22,206 nt of DNA, taken from Verrucomicrobiales bacterium (GTDB lineage Bacteria; Verrucomicrobiota; Verrucomicrobiia; Limisphaerales; SXQI01). Both the position numbers and the translations under genes were made by a program. Position 1 is the stretch's first letter, and each line of letters begins with the position of its first letter. Below the pieces are notes generated by a model that saw nothing but the letters and a program-made list of their open reading frames with translations, was not told the origin of the DNA and did not search any database. Below, in pieces: positions 7,220-15,636 of this stretch. The DNA is taken from contig SXQI01000038.1 in assembly GCA_005793025.1 (NCBI GenBank), positions 1 to 22,206 of the forward strand, given 5' to 3'.

Positions 7220-8074
7220 ATGAGTTCCAATTCTTCCACACGGGTGCGTGTTGTGCTGTATGAAGGCGAAGGGTCAAAACCGTTAGAAGCGACTGCTCGG
7301 TTCGACTTACTGCGTTCGTTGCTAGATCGTGGTTACAGTGTGACTTTGCCTGCGGTGGAGGGAAGGGTCTCGGTGGCGGATCAGGGAGCGGTGCTCGCGC
7401 TGGGTCGATTTGGAGGCGTGAGACCGGAGGATCAACCCGCGAACACGGATCACGGTCCACTCGGGTTCAAGGATTTGGATCAGATTAGCCCAGCACAGGT
7501 GGTTGAGGTGGTGGATAGTTTTCGCACGGATCAAGGGGCGACTCGGCCCGGAGAGTGGAAGCCGTGGTTTCCAGTGATCGATTACGACCGCTGCACGAAT
7601 TGCATGCAGTGTTTGAGTTTTTGTTTGTTCGGTGTTTATGGGGTGGACGAAGGGCGTCGGCTAGAGGTTCAAAATCAGGATCAATGTAAAACCAATTGTC
7701 CGGCGTGTTCGCGGGTCTGCCCCGAGGCGGCGATCATGTTCCCCAAATACAAGGCTGGCCCGATCAATGGCGAAATGGTGACGGAGGCTGATTTGCAACG
7801 GGAGAAGATGAAAATTGATATCTCCGCGTTGTTGGGAGGCGATGTTTACGCGATGCTCAGGGATCGGAGTGACCGTGCAAAGTCGCGTTTTTCGAAGGAG
7901 CGAGATTCGGAGAAAGCGCTCAAAGAACGGCAAAAATGTCTCGTTAAATTGGCGCAGAGCGGGGATATCCCCATGGAAGTGTTGATGTCGCTGCCGTCGC
8001 CTGAGGAAATTCAACGGCGTGCGGTGGAGGCCGCAGCAAAGGCTGAGGCTGCCCGAGCACCTGTGGTGCCTTAA
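7220..8074 (+). CDS. Two-[4Fe-4S] ferredoxin-domain protein with unknown N-terminal domain
   Basis: The 284-residue product carries a dicluster ferredoxin in its middle: Cys125, 128, 131 and 135 in RCTNCMQCLSFC, and Cys156, 160, 163 and 167 in CKTNCPACSRVCP. This spacing normally binds two cubane clusters, with each motif's last Cys serving the other cluster; the second motif has three rather than two residues between its first two Cys. Residues 1-110 (RVVLYEGEG, LDRGYSVTLP, LALGRFGG) form an alpha/beta-looking domain I cannot name. Residues about 190-284 are highly charged and helical with an Ala-rich end. The reading frame is open further upstream, but the ATG at 7220 is chosen because the earlier part overlaps the preceding gene and is abnormally Arg-rich. 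Likely an electron carrier or docking protein for the radical SAM enzyme encoded 15 bases downstream. Confidence 0.87.
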   Translation: MSSNSSTRVRVVLYEGEGSKPLEATARFDLLRSLLDRGYSVTLPAVEGRVSVADQGAVLALGRFGGVRPEDQPANTDHGPLGFKDLDQISPAQVVEVVDSFRTDQGATRPGEWKPWFPVIDYDRCTNCMQCLSFCLFGVYGVDEGRRLEVQNQDQCKTNCPACSRVCPEAAIMFPKYKAGPINGEMVTEADLQREKMKIDISALLGGDVYAMLRDRSDRAKSRFSKERDSEKALKERQKCLVKLAQSGDIPMEVLMSLPSPEEIQRRAVEAAAKAEAARAPVVP

Positions 8075-8089
8075 GCTAAATCCAATCTT

Positions 8090-9313
8090 ATGCTTCCAGC
8101 ACTCGCCTTTCGAACGCTCCGCACGGCGGACAAAAAATGTCTGCTGAAGTTCGCTTGGAATTTTGGGTGGAAAGGGATGAGGTCGGTCCAACTGTTTAAG
8201 AAACGGTTGAAGCAAGGTGATTATTTTCCTCCGTTCCTTTATCTCTCCATTCTGAATAGTTGCAACCTGCGGTGCCAAGGCTGCTGGGTGGATGTGGAAG
8301 CACCTCGCGAAAGCATGGATCTAGCGACACTGAATCGCACGATCAACGATGCGAAGGCGCATGGGAATAGTTTCTTTGGAATTCTGGGGGGTGAACCGTT
8401 CATGCACCCTGAGTTGTTGGATCTGATTGCGGCTCATCCAGATTGTTATTTTCAGATTTTTACCAATGGGCAGTTGATCACGGAAAAAACCGCCGAACGC
8501 CTCCGCCAATTGGGTAATGCGACACCGCTGATTAGTATCGAGGGGCGAGAAATCGTTAGCGATCAACGACGGGGGAAACCAGAAGTTTTTCAGCGAACCT
8601 TGAGAGGATTGGACCATTGCTTGAAGGCGGGCCTGCTCACGGGGGTGGCGACAAGTCTATGTCAGACGAACATCGATGACTTGCTCACGGAGGATTGGTT
8701 AAACGAGTTGATCAAACGCGGAGTTCACTACGCGTGGTATCACACGTATCGACCCGTGGGGCCGAAGATGTCTCCGGAATTAGCGTTGCGCCCTGAGCAA
8801 CTGGTGCGGATCCGGAAGTTTGTGGTCGAGGTGCGTGCCAAATTGCCGATCGCGATGATCGATGCCTATTACGATGATCGTGGTCAGGCTCTGTGTCCAA
8901 TGTCCACTGGAGTGAGTCATCATGTCTCGCCGAAGGGTGAGATCGAACCGTGTCCGATCATCCAGTTTGCGTGTGAAAATGTGCGAGACGAACGAGGAGT
9001 GTTCGAGACGCTTCGGAGTTCGGCATTTTTGGCGGATTTTAGGCGAGTCTCTGCTCAAGCGACGCGAGGCTGCGTGGTGTTGGAGCGACCCGATCTGGTC
9101 CGGGATTTAGTCAAACGACACGGTGCTCGTGACACAACCATTCGCGGAACAGCGATGGCCGAACTGGAGGCGATGGAACCTCGAATGAGCCAATATTTGC
9201 CCGGAGACGAAATCCCGGAGAAACATTGGATGTATCGATTCGCCAAGAAATATTGGTTCAACGATTTTGGTGCATACCAAAACTCTGATTCATCGAAGAG
9301 TTCGAAGAATTGA
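8090..9313 (+). CDS. Radical SAM/SPASM-type enzyme of unknown substrate
   Basis: The 407-residue enzyme has the radical SAM cluster motif CNLRCQGC (Cys58, Cys62, Cys65), the SAM-binding GGEP at 100-103, and a C-terminal Cys-rich part of SPASM character: Cys269, then SPKGEIEPCP (Cys288), Cys295 and Cys328, enough for an auxiliary cluster. Radical SAM enzymes cleave S-adenosylmethionine reductively to make a 5'-deoxyadenosyl radical; SPASM members often modify peptides or proteins. The first 45 residues are basic and aromatic (FAWNFGWKGM). No short precursor-peptide gene lies nearby, so the substrate might be a protein of the same block. It is the last gene of the tight five-gene run, with a 15-base gap to the ferredoxin gene, which suggests that the ferredoxin supplies its electrons. 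Confidence 0.9.
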   Translation: MLPALAFRTLRTADKKCLLKFAWNFGWKGMRSVQLFKKRLKQGDYFPPFLYLSILNSCNLRCQGCWVDVEAPRESMDLATLNRTINDAKAHGNSFFGILGGEPFMHPELLDLIAAHPDCYFQIFTNGQLITEKTAERLRQLGNATPLISIEGREIVSDQRRGKPEVFQRTLRGLDHCLKAGLLTGVATSLCQTNIDDLLTEDWLNELIKRGVHYAWYHTYRPVGPKMSPELALRPEQLVRIRKFVVEVRAKLPIAMIDAYYDDRGQALCPMSTGVSHHVSPKGEIEPCPIIQFACENVRDERGVFETLRSSAFLADFRRVSAQATRGCVVLERPDLVRDLVKRHGARDTTIRGTAMAELEAMEPRMSQYLPGDEIPEKHWMYRFAKKYWFNDFGAYQNSDSSKSSKN

Positions 9314-9345
9314 ACTCCGAGTAGTTTCCACTTTGAGTCGTTCCC

Positions 9346-9373
9346 TTGACTCGAATTGCCACTCCACTAAGCT
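9346..9373 (+). promoter_or_regulatory. Predicted promoter of the MFS exporter gene
   Basis: TTGACT (9346-9351) and TAAGCT (9368-9373) are separated by 16 bases and lie about 60 bases before the MFS start codon. The -35 match is good and the -10 match is weak. The -35 box overlaps a short inverted repeat, GAGTC (9335-9339) and GACTC (9348-9352) with an eight-base loop, which could be an operator half-site pair. This 118-base gap separates the exporter from the radical SAM gene and suggests independent transcription. Confidence 0.4.
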
Positions 9374-9431
9374 GCGCCGGTGATGTTGTTAAATTGCGTC
9401 GGGCTGTTGGGTGGTCAGGAATAGGATTACC

Positions 9432-10634
9432 ATGAAGAAACCCTCATTGTTGATCGTGTTCCTCAGTGTCTTTATTGATCTCATTGGTTTTGGGATCGTG
9501 ATCCCGCTCCTGCCGCTTTATATCAAGGATTTTGGTGCTGCGGGTTGGATGATTGGGGCAATCTCCGCATCGTTTTCTTTGATGCAGTTTTTGTTCGCTC
9601 CGGCATGGGGGAGGCTTTCGGATCGGATCGGGCGTCGGCCGGTTTTGCTGATTAGCAATGCAGGTGCAGCGGTGGCGTATGCCATGTTCGCCTATGCGTC
9701 CACCATGACAGGCCCGGCAGCTCTTTGGGTGTTACTTCTATCGCGTGTTTTTGCGGGAATTGCGGGCGCGAACTTATCAGTTGCTTCCGCGTATATCGCC
9801 GATATCAGCCCACCCGAGAAACGGTCGCAAAGCATGGGATTGATTGGGATGGCGTTTGGATTTGGATTCATCGTGGGCCCTATTTTAGGTGCGCTGAGTA
9901 ACAAATACCTTGGGCTTTCAGGACCGGGTTGGGTTGCGGCGGCGTTGTGCGCCGGGAATTTCTTATTCGGGTATCTGGTGTTGAAGGAGAGTCTGAAACC
10001 CAGCAGCGAACACGTAGCGAAACGAGCGGCACTCGATCAATGGCGGTTTTTCTTACGTAAACCGACGGTTGGATTTTTGATTGTTTCATACTTTTTTGCC
10101 ACGTTCTGTTTTGCAGCGTTCGAGATTACTTTCGGAATTTTTATCGTTCGCGAACTTGGGTATAAAATGGAGGCAATTGGTTATTTTCTTGGGTATTGTG
10201 GAGTTTTGGCGGCAGTGATCCAAGGAGGTGCGATCGGTAAATTGGTGAAACGAATGGGTGAACCTAAGCTGATTGCGATCAGTCTATTTGTCACTGGCGC
10301 AGGGTTGGCAATTCTTCCGTATGCGACAACGCTTCCGTTGTTAGTATTTGGGTTGGCAGTTTTTGCCGTGGGCTCTGGGATCAATCGCCCACCAACCTTC
10401 GGGCTGCTTTCGATTTTGACTCCCGCCTCTGAGCAAGGGGCTGCGTTGGGGGTAGCCCAAAGTGCAGGAAGTTTGGCGAGAATCATCGCACCGACATTCG
10501 CCACGGTTCTCATGGACCGCCATCCTCACACTCCTTACCTTGTGTGTTCAGTCATCTCCGTGACAGTAGGAATCCTTGCATGGAAACGGCTGGGAAAAAG
10601 CGCAAGCCCAACGGGTGCGAGTCAAACGGTTTAA
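9432..10634 (+). CDS. MFS drug/metabolite exporter, TetA (TCR/Tet)-like
   Basis: The 400-residue protein is strongly hydrophobic, with about 12 membrane helices. The first helix contains FIDLIGFGIVIPLLP, typical of the TetA/multidrug DHA1 branch, and the loop between helices 2 and 3 carries the MFS motif A, GRLSDRIGRRPVLL, at about 62-75. A second PPEKRSQSMG stretch near 127 precedes a Gly-rich helix like motif C (GFGFIVGPILG). Such proteins exchange small molecules for protons across the inner membrane. The substrate cannot be inferred, and chromosomal members of this branch are often not resistance genes. The ATG at 9432, with an AGGA-type sequence upstream, is preferred over an in-frame GTG at 9411. 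Its stop shares a TTAA with the stop of the convergent AsmA-like gene. Confidence 0.9.
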   Translation: MKKPSLLIVFLSVFIDLIGFGIVIPLLPLYIKDFGAAGWMIGAISASFSLMQFLFAPAWGRLSDRIGRRPVLLISNAGAAVAYAMFAYASTMTGPAALWVLLLSRVFAGIAGANLSVASAYIADISPPEKRSQSMGLIGMAFGFGFIVGPILGALSNKYLGLSGPGWVAAALCAGNFLFGYLVLKESLKPSSEHVAKRAALDQWRFFLRKPTVGFLIVSYFFATFCFAAFEITFGIFIVRELGYKMEAIGYFLGYCGVLAAVIQGGAIGKLVKRMGEPKLIAISLFVTGAGLAILPYATTLPLLVFGLAVFAVGSGINRPPTFGLLSILTPASEQGAALGVAQSAGSLARIIAPTFATVLMDRHPHTPYLVCSVISVTVGILAWKRLGKSASPTGASQTV

Positions 10635-13600
10635 GGGGTCGCAGCGGGAGGGTTGGTTGGTTTTGGGAGGAGTTCTTTCAGGGTCTTAACCGGTCGAAGG
10701 GGAGCGAGAAGGACGCTCGGGAAATAAACGGATTCAACGATCGGATTCTCGATCATTCCCGTGACGTGGGTTTCGAAAGCCTTACTGAGTGGCCAAAACG
10801 CCAAAGCAAATATGCGACCTAACAATAGCGTTCCGGGGAGGAGTTCAAGTTCTGCGCGAGCATCAAGGGTTCCATCGAAGCCCACGTTGCCTTTGTATTT
10901 GAGACCGAACGCCGGAGCTTGGAGTTCCATGTCCTTGGTTTGAACCTTGGCATTGTCGATCGTATAGGTTGCTGTGCCGGATTTGAGTCGAGATTTCCCT
11001 AGGCCGGGCGAAAGCGTATCGATGATTCCTGAAAACGAACCAAAGAGCGGAATGGACCACAGGAAGCCATCGGACATCTCGACGTTGCCGTGACCTTTCC
11101 ATGTATTGATTGAAATAGAGTTTGCGGAGGTGACTTCCAAGATGGCATTGGCATTGCCTTCGATGCTGCTGGCACTTGGGGCGATGTCGCTGAGTAGCGC
11201 GGAGAGGTTGATGTTCTCGGTTCGTGCAAGAAATGAGTAATCGGCTTCGTCGTTAGGGAAAAAGGTAAACTCGCCTTGCCACTCGAATTTCCCCCCATAA
11301 AAGGGGCCGTGAACGTTTGTAATCCAGAGCCGATCTCCCTGCCAATGGATGAGGCCCGTGATCTTAGGAATGTTGAAACGCCAATAACTAAAAGCATCGC
11401 CTTCGACAGAGAAATAAAGATCAGTACCGTGAATGTCGGTGTAGGGGACTCTGCCATTGACATGCACGGATGGAGGTGTGGAGAAGCGGTATCGATCGAT
11501 GGCAGCAGCGGTTTCTGGGCCGATAATCCGAGTGATCGCGTAGGGATCCGCAGTGCTAAATCCATTAGTGATATAGAGTGTATTGCTTCGCAGGTCGATA
11601 CCAAGGGATTGCGAGGAAACTGCTTCGGCCCCTCCTCGATGGCACAACAGGTTGGTCAAAAGAATTACTTGGTTGGTGTAATCGAAGGAGGCGGTAAAAT
11701 CCTTGAACGCCTCGTTGCGCGCCGTGAAATTGGTGGCACGAACCATCCCCTGAGCGGAGAGATCGGACAGATGAGTGAGGTTCCCCTTCAGGTTTGCGTC
11801 CACCCAAGGTGGGTTGTTGAATGTAACGAATCGGATCCCTTCAGTCGCTGTTGCTGGAAAAAGCGGAACCAAAGCCTCTGGATTAAATCGGGACTCCACG
11901 CTCAGTTGGTAATCCAAGGTTTGGGCATCGACCACGCCGGATGCGTGCACCGGCCCTTGGGTTGTGAGTAAAACAATGCTTGGGATTTGGAGGGTTTGAT
12001 TGGTAAAAACCAATTCTGTATCAAGTTTTTGAAGGACAAAATCACCATAACCAATATGCGTTGCTGAAAGGGTGGCATTCCCTGAGATCTGGGCTAAATC
12101 GGTGATCTCCCATGGATCTGTTGGCGAATCCCATGGGGGGAGTTGAATCTTTGATTGAAATTCAAGTTTGGGATTGGATTCGAATTTGAGTTTTGAAAAC
12201 CAAGGTTCCCATGTCGCTGGGATGAATGGGCTCCAAGTCTGCAAGGCAGGGGACGCGTTCCCGTTGAACGCGATGAGCCGATCGCGGAAGTCCACAGTGG
12301 CCTGCGTGTGAATTGAACCTTGCTTTAGATCCGCATCGAGCGAGCTGACAGTGAGCAATGGAGGGTGCCAAAGGGCGGCGAAAGAAGCTTTATGGAATTC
12401 GAGTTTTGCAAGAGTTGCAGTTTCAATGCTGCCTGATCCTGACCATTCGACGTGTCGGGACCAAGAAGCTTCGGGCCAATGGTCGAGATCTGTGGAAGCG
12501 GTATTCGTGGACTTGGCGATAGTTCCGTCGAAAATCAGTCGATTAAGTTTCCCGACCTCTCCATCGGTTTCATTGAGTTCTAAATGCCAATCTCCATGCC
12601 AAGGATTGGGGTGATTCCAGAAGTTAAAGAAGTTCGTGGTGGATGATTCCTGATGGAGCAGTGCCCAAGGATGGTGATGGGAAAGGGAGGCACTAAGGTG
12701 CGGTTTCTGGCTCTTAAATCCGAGGGAGACGACAGAATCAGATTGAAAGTGAAGATCCGTTTTGAACTCGTCTTGGGCGGTCCTGATTTGGAGGGTTGTC
12801 GCGGTGAGATGAGGGTTCTTTAGATGGGTCCATAGAGTGCGAATCTCTTGCGCTTGGAAATCCCAACCCGAATGAAATGCGACCTTGTTGGTCAGAAACG
12901 AATAACTTGTTTCTGATTTGATATCCAGTTGATCAATCTCACCCCAACCGGTTCGCAAAGCGTCCAGATGCAGAACCAACTTGAGATCACTTTTGTCTTC
13001 GCTTGGTCCAAAAGTTGCCTCGAAAAACCCCGCCTCTGATTTGCCCCATGGACTATTGGCTCTCGGCACCCGAGCTTTGAGGTTGAGGTCGAGCGCACTT
13101 AATTTGAGTCCATCGGCGGAAACCTTAACTTGGAGGTGAGGTCTCCCATCGAGTTGGATTTGATTCAGGTGGTCGAGCCATTCCTGAGCCATTGGTTGCC
13201 ACGCAATCTGATTTGTAGTTGCTTGCTTTGACCCGCTTTCCGATCGAAACGCGGTCAACGCTGAGGCGTTGGTGAGAGTCGCTGCTAAATCAATATGTGA
13301 GCCGAGGAGATCACCGGTGAGACGAGTAAGTTCCCATCGGTCATCCGGGAGAACCCGCAGGTCAACGGCGATGTTTGTGACGATGAGTTCGGAGGAGGAG
13401 TTTGTAGCGGATAGATGAACCCGAAGAGTTGAATGATTGAAGCGGAGAGTCTCGGGTTGAATCCGCGATTCTTGGAGTGATTGGACATTCAGGTTGAGGT
13501 GAAGCAATGGGACTTCCAGTTCAAAAATTGGTTGGGTTTTGGAATCGCGAAACCTGACCCGTTCGAACAACAGCTCGCTGAACCCTCGCAACCGGATTCG

Positions 13601-13798
13601 TCCAGCTTCCAGAAACACTTGTTGCTTTTCGAGAGGATCAAGGAGGAGGCGTTGGAGGTGTTTCGGGATCCCAACAAAGTTCAGCCAGAGAAATGCCGCA
13701 GCAATCAAGAGAACCACGGTCAAGCACACGATCCGAATGAGACGAAGCCCCCGCCGGAGGATGCTATTTTTTTTTGCGGATGGAGCGCGACGAGACAT
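10631..13798 (-). CDS. Large AsmA-like envelope protein
   Basis: The 1055-residue product begins with a basic stretch and one membrane helix at about 20-42, then a long beta-rich periplasmic body. The C-terminal third (about 780-1020) has features of the AsmA-like C-terminal region: LHVNGRVPYTDIHG-type turns, FYGGKFEWQGEF, a GHGNVEMSDGFLWSIPLFGSF segment before DTLSPGLGKSRLKSGTATY, then FGLKYKGNVGFDGTLDARAELELLPG. AsmA-family proteins (TamB, YhdP, YicH relatives) span the periplasm and are linked to lipid transport and outer-membrane assembly. The body is rich in Asn, Thr and Trp. It is the last gene of the minus-strand run, 28 bases after the DUF4340 gene. Codons 7-10 contain an uninterrupted run of nine A on the coding strand, prone to slippage. 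Confidence 0.82.
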   Translation of the reverse strand: MSRRAPSAKKNSILRRGLRLIRIVCLTVVLLIAAAFLWLNFVGIPKHLQRLLLDPLEKQQVFLEAGRIRLRGFSELLFERVRFRDSKTQPIFELEVPLLHLNLNVQSLQESRIQPETLRFNHSTLRVHLSATNSSSELIVTNIAVDLRVLPDDRWELTRLTGDLLGSHIDLAATLTNASALTAFRSESGSKQATTNQIAWQPMAQEWLDHLNQIQLDGRPHLQVKVSADGLKLSALDLNLKARVPRANSPWGKSEAGFFEATFGPSEDKSDLKLVLHLDALRTGWGEIDQLDIKSETSYSFLTNKVAFHSGWDFQAQEIRTLWTHLKNPHLTATTLQIRTAQDEFKTDLHFQSDSVVSLGFKSQKPHLSASLSHHHPWALLHQESSTTNFFNFWNHPNPWHGDWHLELNETDGEVGKLNRLIFDGTIAKSTNTASTDLDHWPEASWSRHVEWSGSGSIETATLAKLEFHKASFAALWHPPLLTVSSLDADLKQGSIHTQATVDFRDRLIAFNGNASPALQTWSPFIPATWEPWFSKLKFESNPKLEFQSKIQLPPWDSPTDPWEITDLAQISGNATLSATHIGYGDFVLQKLDTELVFTNQTLQIPSIVLLTTQGPVHASGVVDAQTLDYQLSVESRFNPEALVPLFPATATEGIRFVTFNNPPWVDANLKGNLTHLSDLSAQGMVRATNFTARNEAFKDFTASFDYTNQVILLTNLLCHRGGAEAVSSQSLGIDLRSNTLYITNGFSTADPYAITRIIGPETAAAIDRYRFSTPPSVHVNGRVPYTDIHGTDLYFSVEGDAFSYWRFNIPKITGLIHWQGDRLWITNVHGPFYGGKFEWQGEFTFFPNDEADYSFLARTENINLSALLSDIAPSASSIEGNANAILEVTSANSISINTWKGHGNVEMSDGFLWSIPLFGSFSGIIDTLSPGLGKSRLKSGTATYTIDNAKVQTKDMELQAPAFGLKYKGNVGFDGTLDARAELELLPGTLLLGRIFALAFWPLSKAFETHVTGMIENPIVESVYFPSVLLAPLRPVKTLKELLPKPTNPPAATP

Positions 13799-13826
13799 GG
13801 ATTAAGCGGTCTCGGGTCTTAGGAAT

Positions 13827-15629
13827 TCAAGGGGTTGGGAAGACTTGACCTAGTTGTGCAATCAAATCTGCGTAAATTCTGCCCGGGAATTCAAAAACAA
13901 GGCGTTCGGTTTCGCTCGGCAGAACAACCGTTGCATAGATGTTCTGACTAGGGGACCTAGAACCAAAAGTGATTTGGTTTGTCTGTGTTGAGCCGTTCAC
14001 CAACACCTCGAAACTGAGACTGAAGGATTGGTTATTGAACCCTAGAGAGCGAAGTCTTGAATCTCCTCGAGCCGTCCACGCGACTGCTTCCAGTTGGCTT
14101 GCTCTGAAAATGGATTCCTCCACCGCCGCGTTGACGATCGGATCTTGGGCCCAACCGAATGACGGGCTTCGCACAATCCGAGGGTTGATGCCGTTGAAAG
14201 AAGAGGTGATCGCGACGATGTTCGAGCTAGGGAAATTCCAAATTCTCCTGTCGCGAAGTTGAAAAGCGTATTTCGGGAGATCCAACAAATCTCCATACCG
14301 AACTAGGTATGCGGGCGTTTCGTCAGGACGTCGGGCGAAGGAGGTATCGATCCGATTCGTCCCAAATTCCATTTGCACCAGTGTGGAATTCGTAACCAAT
14401 CCTGCAATGTTGGTGATCGTTGTGCGTAGGACGATGGTGCGTGAGGGCGGCAGTAGTCCGAATTCTCGCAACTCGGCATCCGTGGGCACGTCTTTGGCAA
14501 AATCCACGATTTCAAGCGACGCAAGGTTGGTGAGGAATGCATTGACCAGACGAAGGTCGGCGGCCGATTCCAATGGTTGGGTTAATCGCCACAACCCGTT
14601 GGTTCCTTTTTGCAACGCGAATTCCTCGGAGCCGCGAATCTCGATGCTGTCGATACGGCTTGCCTCTAGATTAGCTAAGCGAGAATCGTGAAACGCTTTG
14701 TGCGGAAGGTTGAATGCCTCCAGTAACGCGCGATCGACGCTGACGATGTTGGTTTGTGAAAGTCGCCGGGCATAAACATGCGTGAGATCATTGGTGGGAC
14801 TTTTCCCAAACTCGAGCCCGATGAGTCGGTTCGTCCCTTGCAGGAATTGGAGTTCCAATTCAGGGGTCTGGAGTCCAAAACGTTCGAGATCCACCGTGGT
14901 TGAATCGGATACAAATTGGTCAACGCGGGCGAGTTGGAGTTGTTGCACCAACTGTTCGATTCGCAACGAGTCAGCACGGGCAGGCAAAGGTTTTGTCAAC
15001 CGCCAGACTCGGTTCGTGCGTTCGATTTCGATTATTCTCGATCCTGAGCGAATGAGGATATGATCATAAGGTACGCCGGTGAGTTGTAGAAGCTGTGGAG
15101 ATCGCCATTCCACGGTGGATTTCGGCAACGCTCTCCAGAGTGCGGCATCAACCACAAACAGATCAGGTTCACCAAGTTTTTGGACATAAAGCTGATCAGT
15201 TAGAGGAGCTTTGGAACCGATTTTTAGGTCTGCCCTTCCGTGTGGATAAAGTAGAGTGACCGTCGCGACGGGTGGTTCGAGCCCGAATGATTTCAATCCT
15301 GCCGCTTCGGCGATGACATCTCGGGCAGTGATTCGGCCTAAAACTTTGGCTTTGCCGAGAGTATCGAGGAGGGCCTCGATCGGTGTGCTCTGTGCAGGAT
15401 AGGCAGGAATGGAGAGGCGCCATCCATCGGCCACCCGTTCCGCCCTTAACGAGTTGTTCGTTGTGGAGTATTCAATGGCAACGATCTGGGTCCTTCGAAA
15501 CTCCGAAAAAAGATTGGGTGGGCCTGAGTTGAATTCACCCGATGCGCGCTGGCGACGATCGATGAACCAGATCACGACAAAAAGGCTGGTCGCCACTATC
15601 AACAACCGAATTGTGGTTTTTGAATTCAT
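13827..15629 (-). CDS. DUF4340 domain protein with three internal repeats
   Basis: The 600-residue protein has an N-terminal signal anchor at about 6-23 (LLIVATSLFVVIWFI) and then a beta-rich extracytoplasmic body. Three successive units are visible: a WRL..P motif at 70-75, 209-214 and 347-352, and an FGL..P motif at 115-120, 251-256 and 390-395, a period of about 137 residues, with a weak fourth unit near the C-terminus (LRSLGFNN). This is the DUF4340 family, which commonly follows GldG-like genes of ABC exporter operons. Its biochemical role is unknown; a periplasmic, membrane-tethered partner of the exporter is the usual suggestion. Its start lies seven bases after the stop of the GldG-like gene. 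Confidence 0.87.
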   Translation of the reverse strand: MNSKTTIRLLIVATSLFVVIWFIDRRQRASGEFNSGPPNLFSEFRRTQIVAIEYSTTNNSLRAERVADGWRLSIPAYPAQSTPIEALLDTLGKAKVLGRITARDVIAEAAGLKSFGLEPPVATVTLLYPHGRADLKIGSKAPLTDQLYVQKLGEPDLFVVDAALWRALPKSTVEWRSPQLLQLTGVPYDHILIRSGSRIIEIERTNRVWRLTKPLPARADSLRIEQLVQQLQLARVDQFVSDSTTVDLERFGLQTPELELQFLQGTNRLIGLEFGKSPTNDLTHVYARRLSQTNIVSVDRALLEAFNLPHKAFHDSRLANLEASRIDSIEIRGSEEFALQKGTNGLWRLTQPLESAADLRLVNAFLTNLASLEIVDFAKDVPTDAELREFGLLPPSRTIVLRTTITNIAGLVTNSTLVQMEFGTNRIDTSFARRPDETPAYLVRYGDLLDLPKYAFQLRDRRIWNFPSSNIVAITSSFNGINPRIVRSPSFGWAQDPIVNAAVEESIFRASQLEAVAWTARGDSRLRSLGFNNQSFSLSFEVLVNGSTQTNQITFGSRSPSQNIYATVVLPSETERLVFEFPGRIYADLIAQLGQVFPTP

Positions 15630-15636
15630 CTTGGGC

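Noticed and set aside
9298..9317. GAGTTC-N8-GAACTC hairpin at the stop codon of the radical SAM gene as a terminator
   Set aside because: The stem is only six base pairs, spans the stop codon and has no T-run after it.
9411..10634. MFS gene as a tetracycline resistance determinant
   Set aside because: The TetA-like branch includes many chromosomal transporters of unknown substrate, there is no TetR-type regulator beside it and no mobile element.
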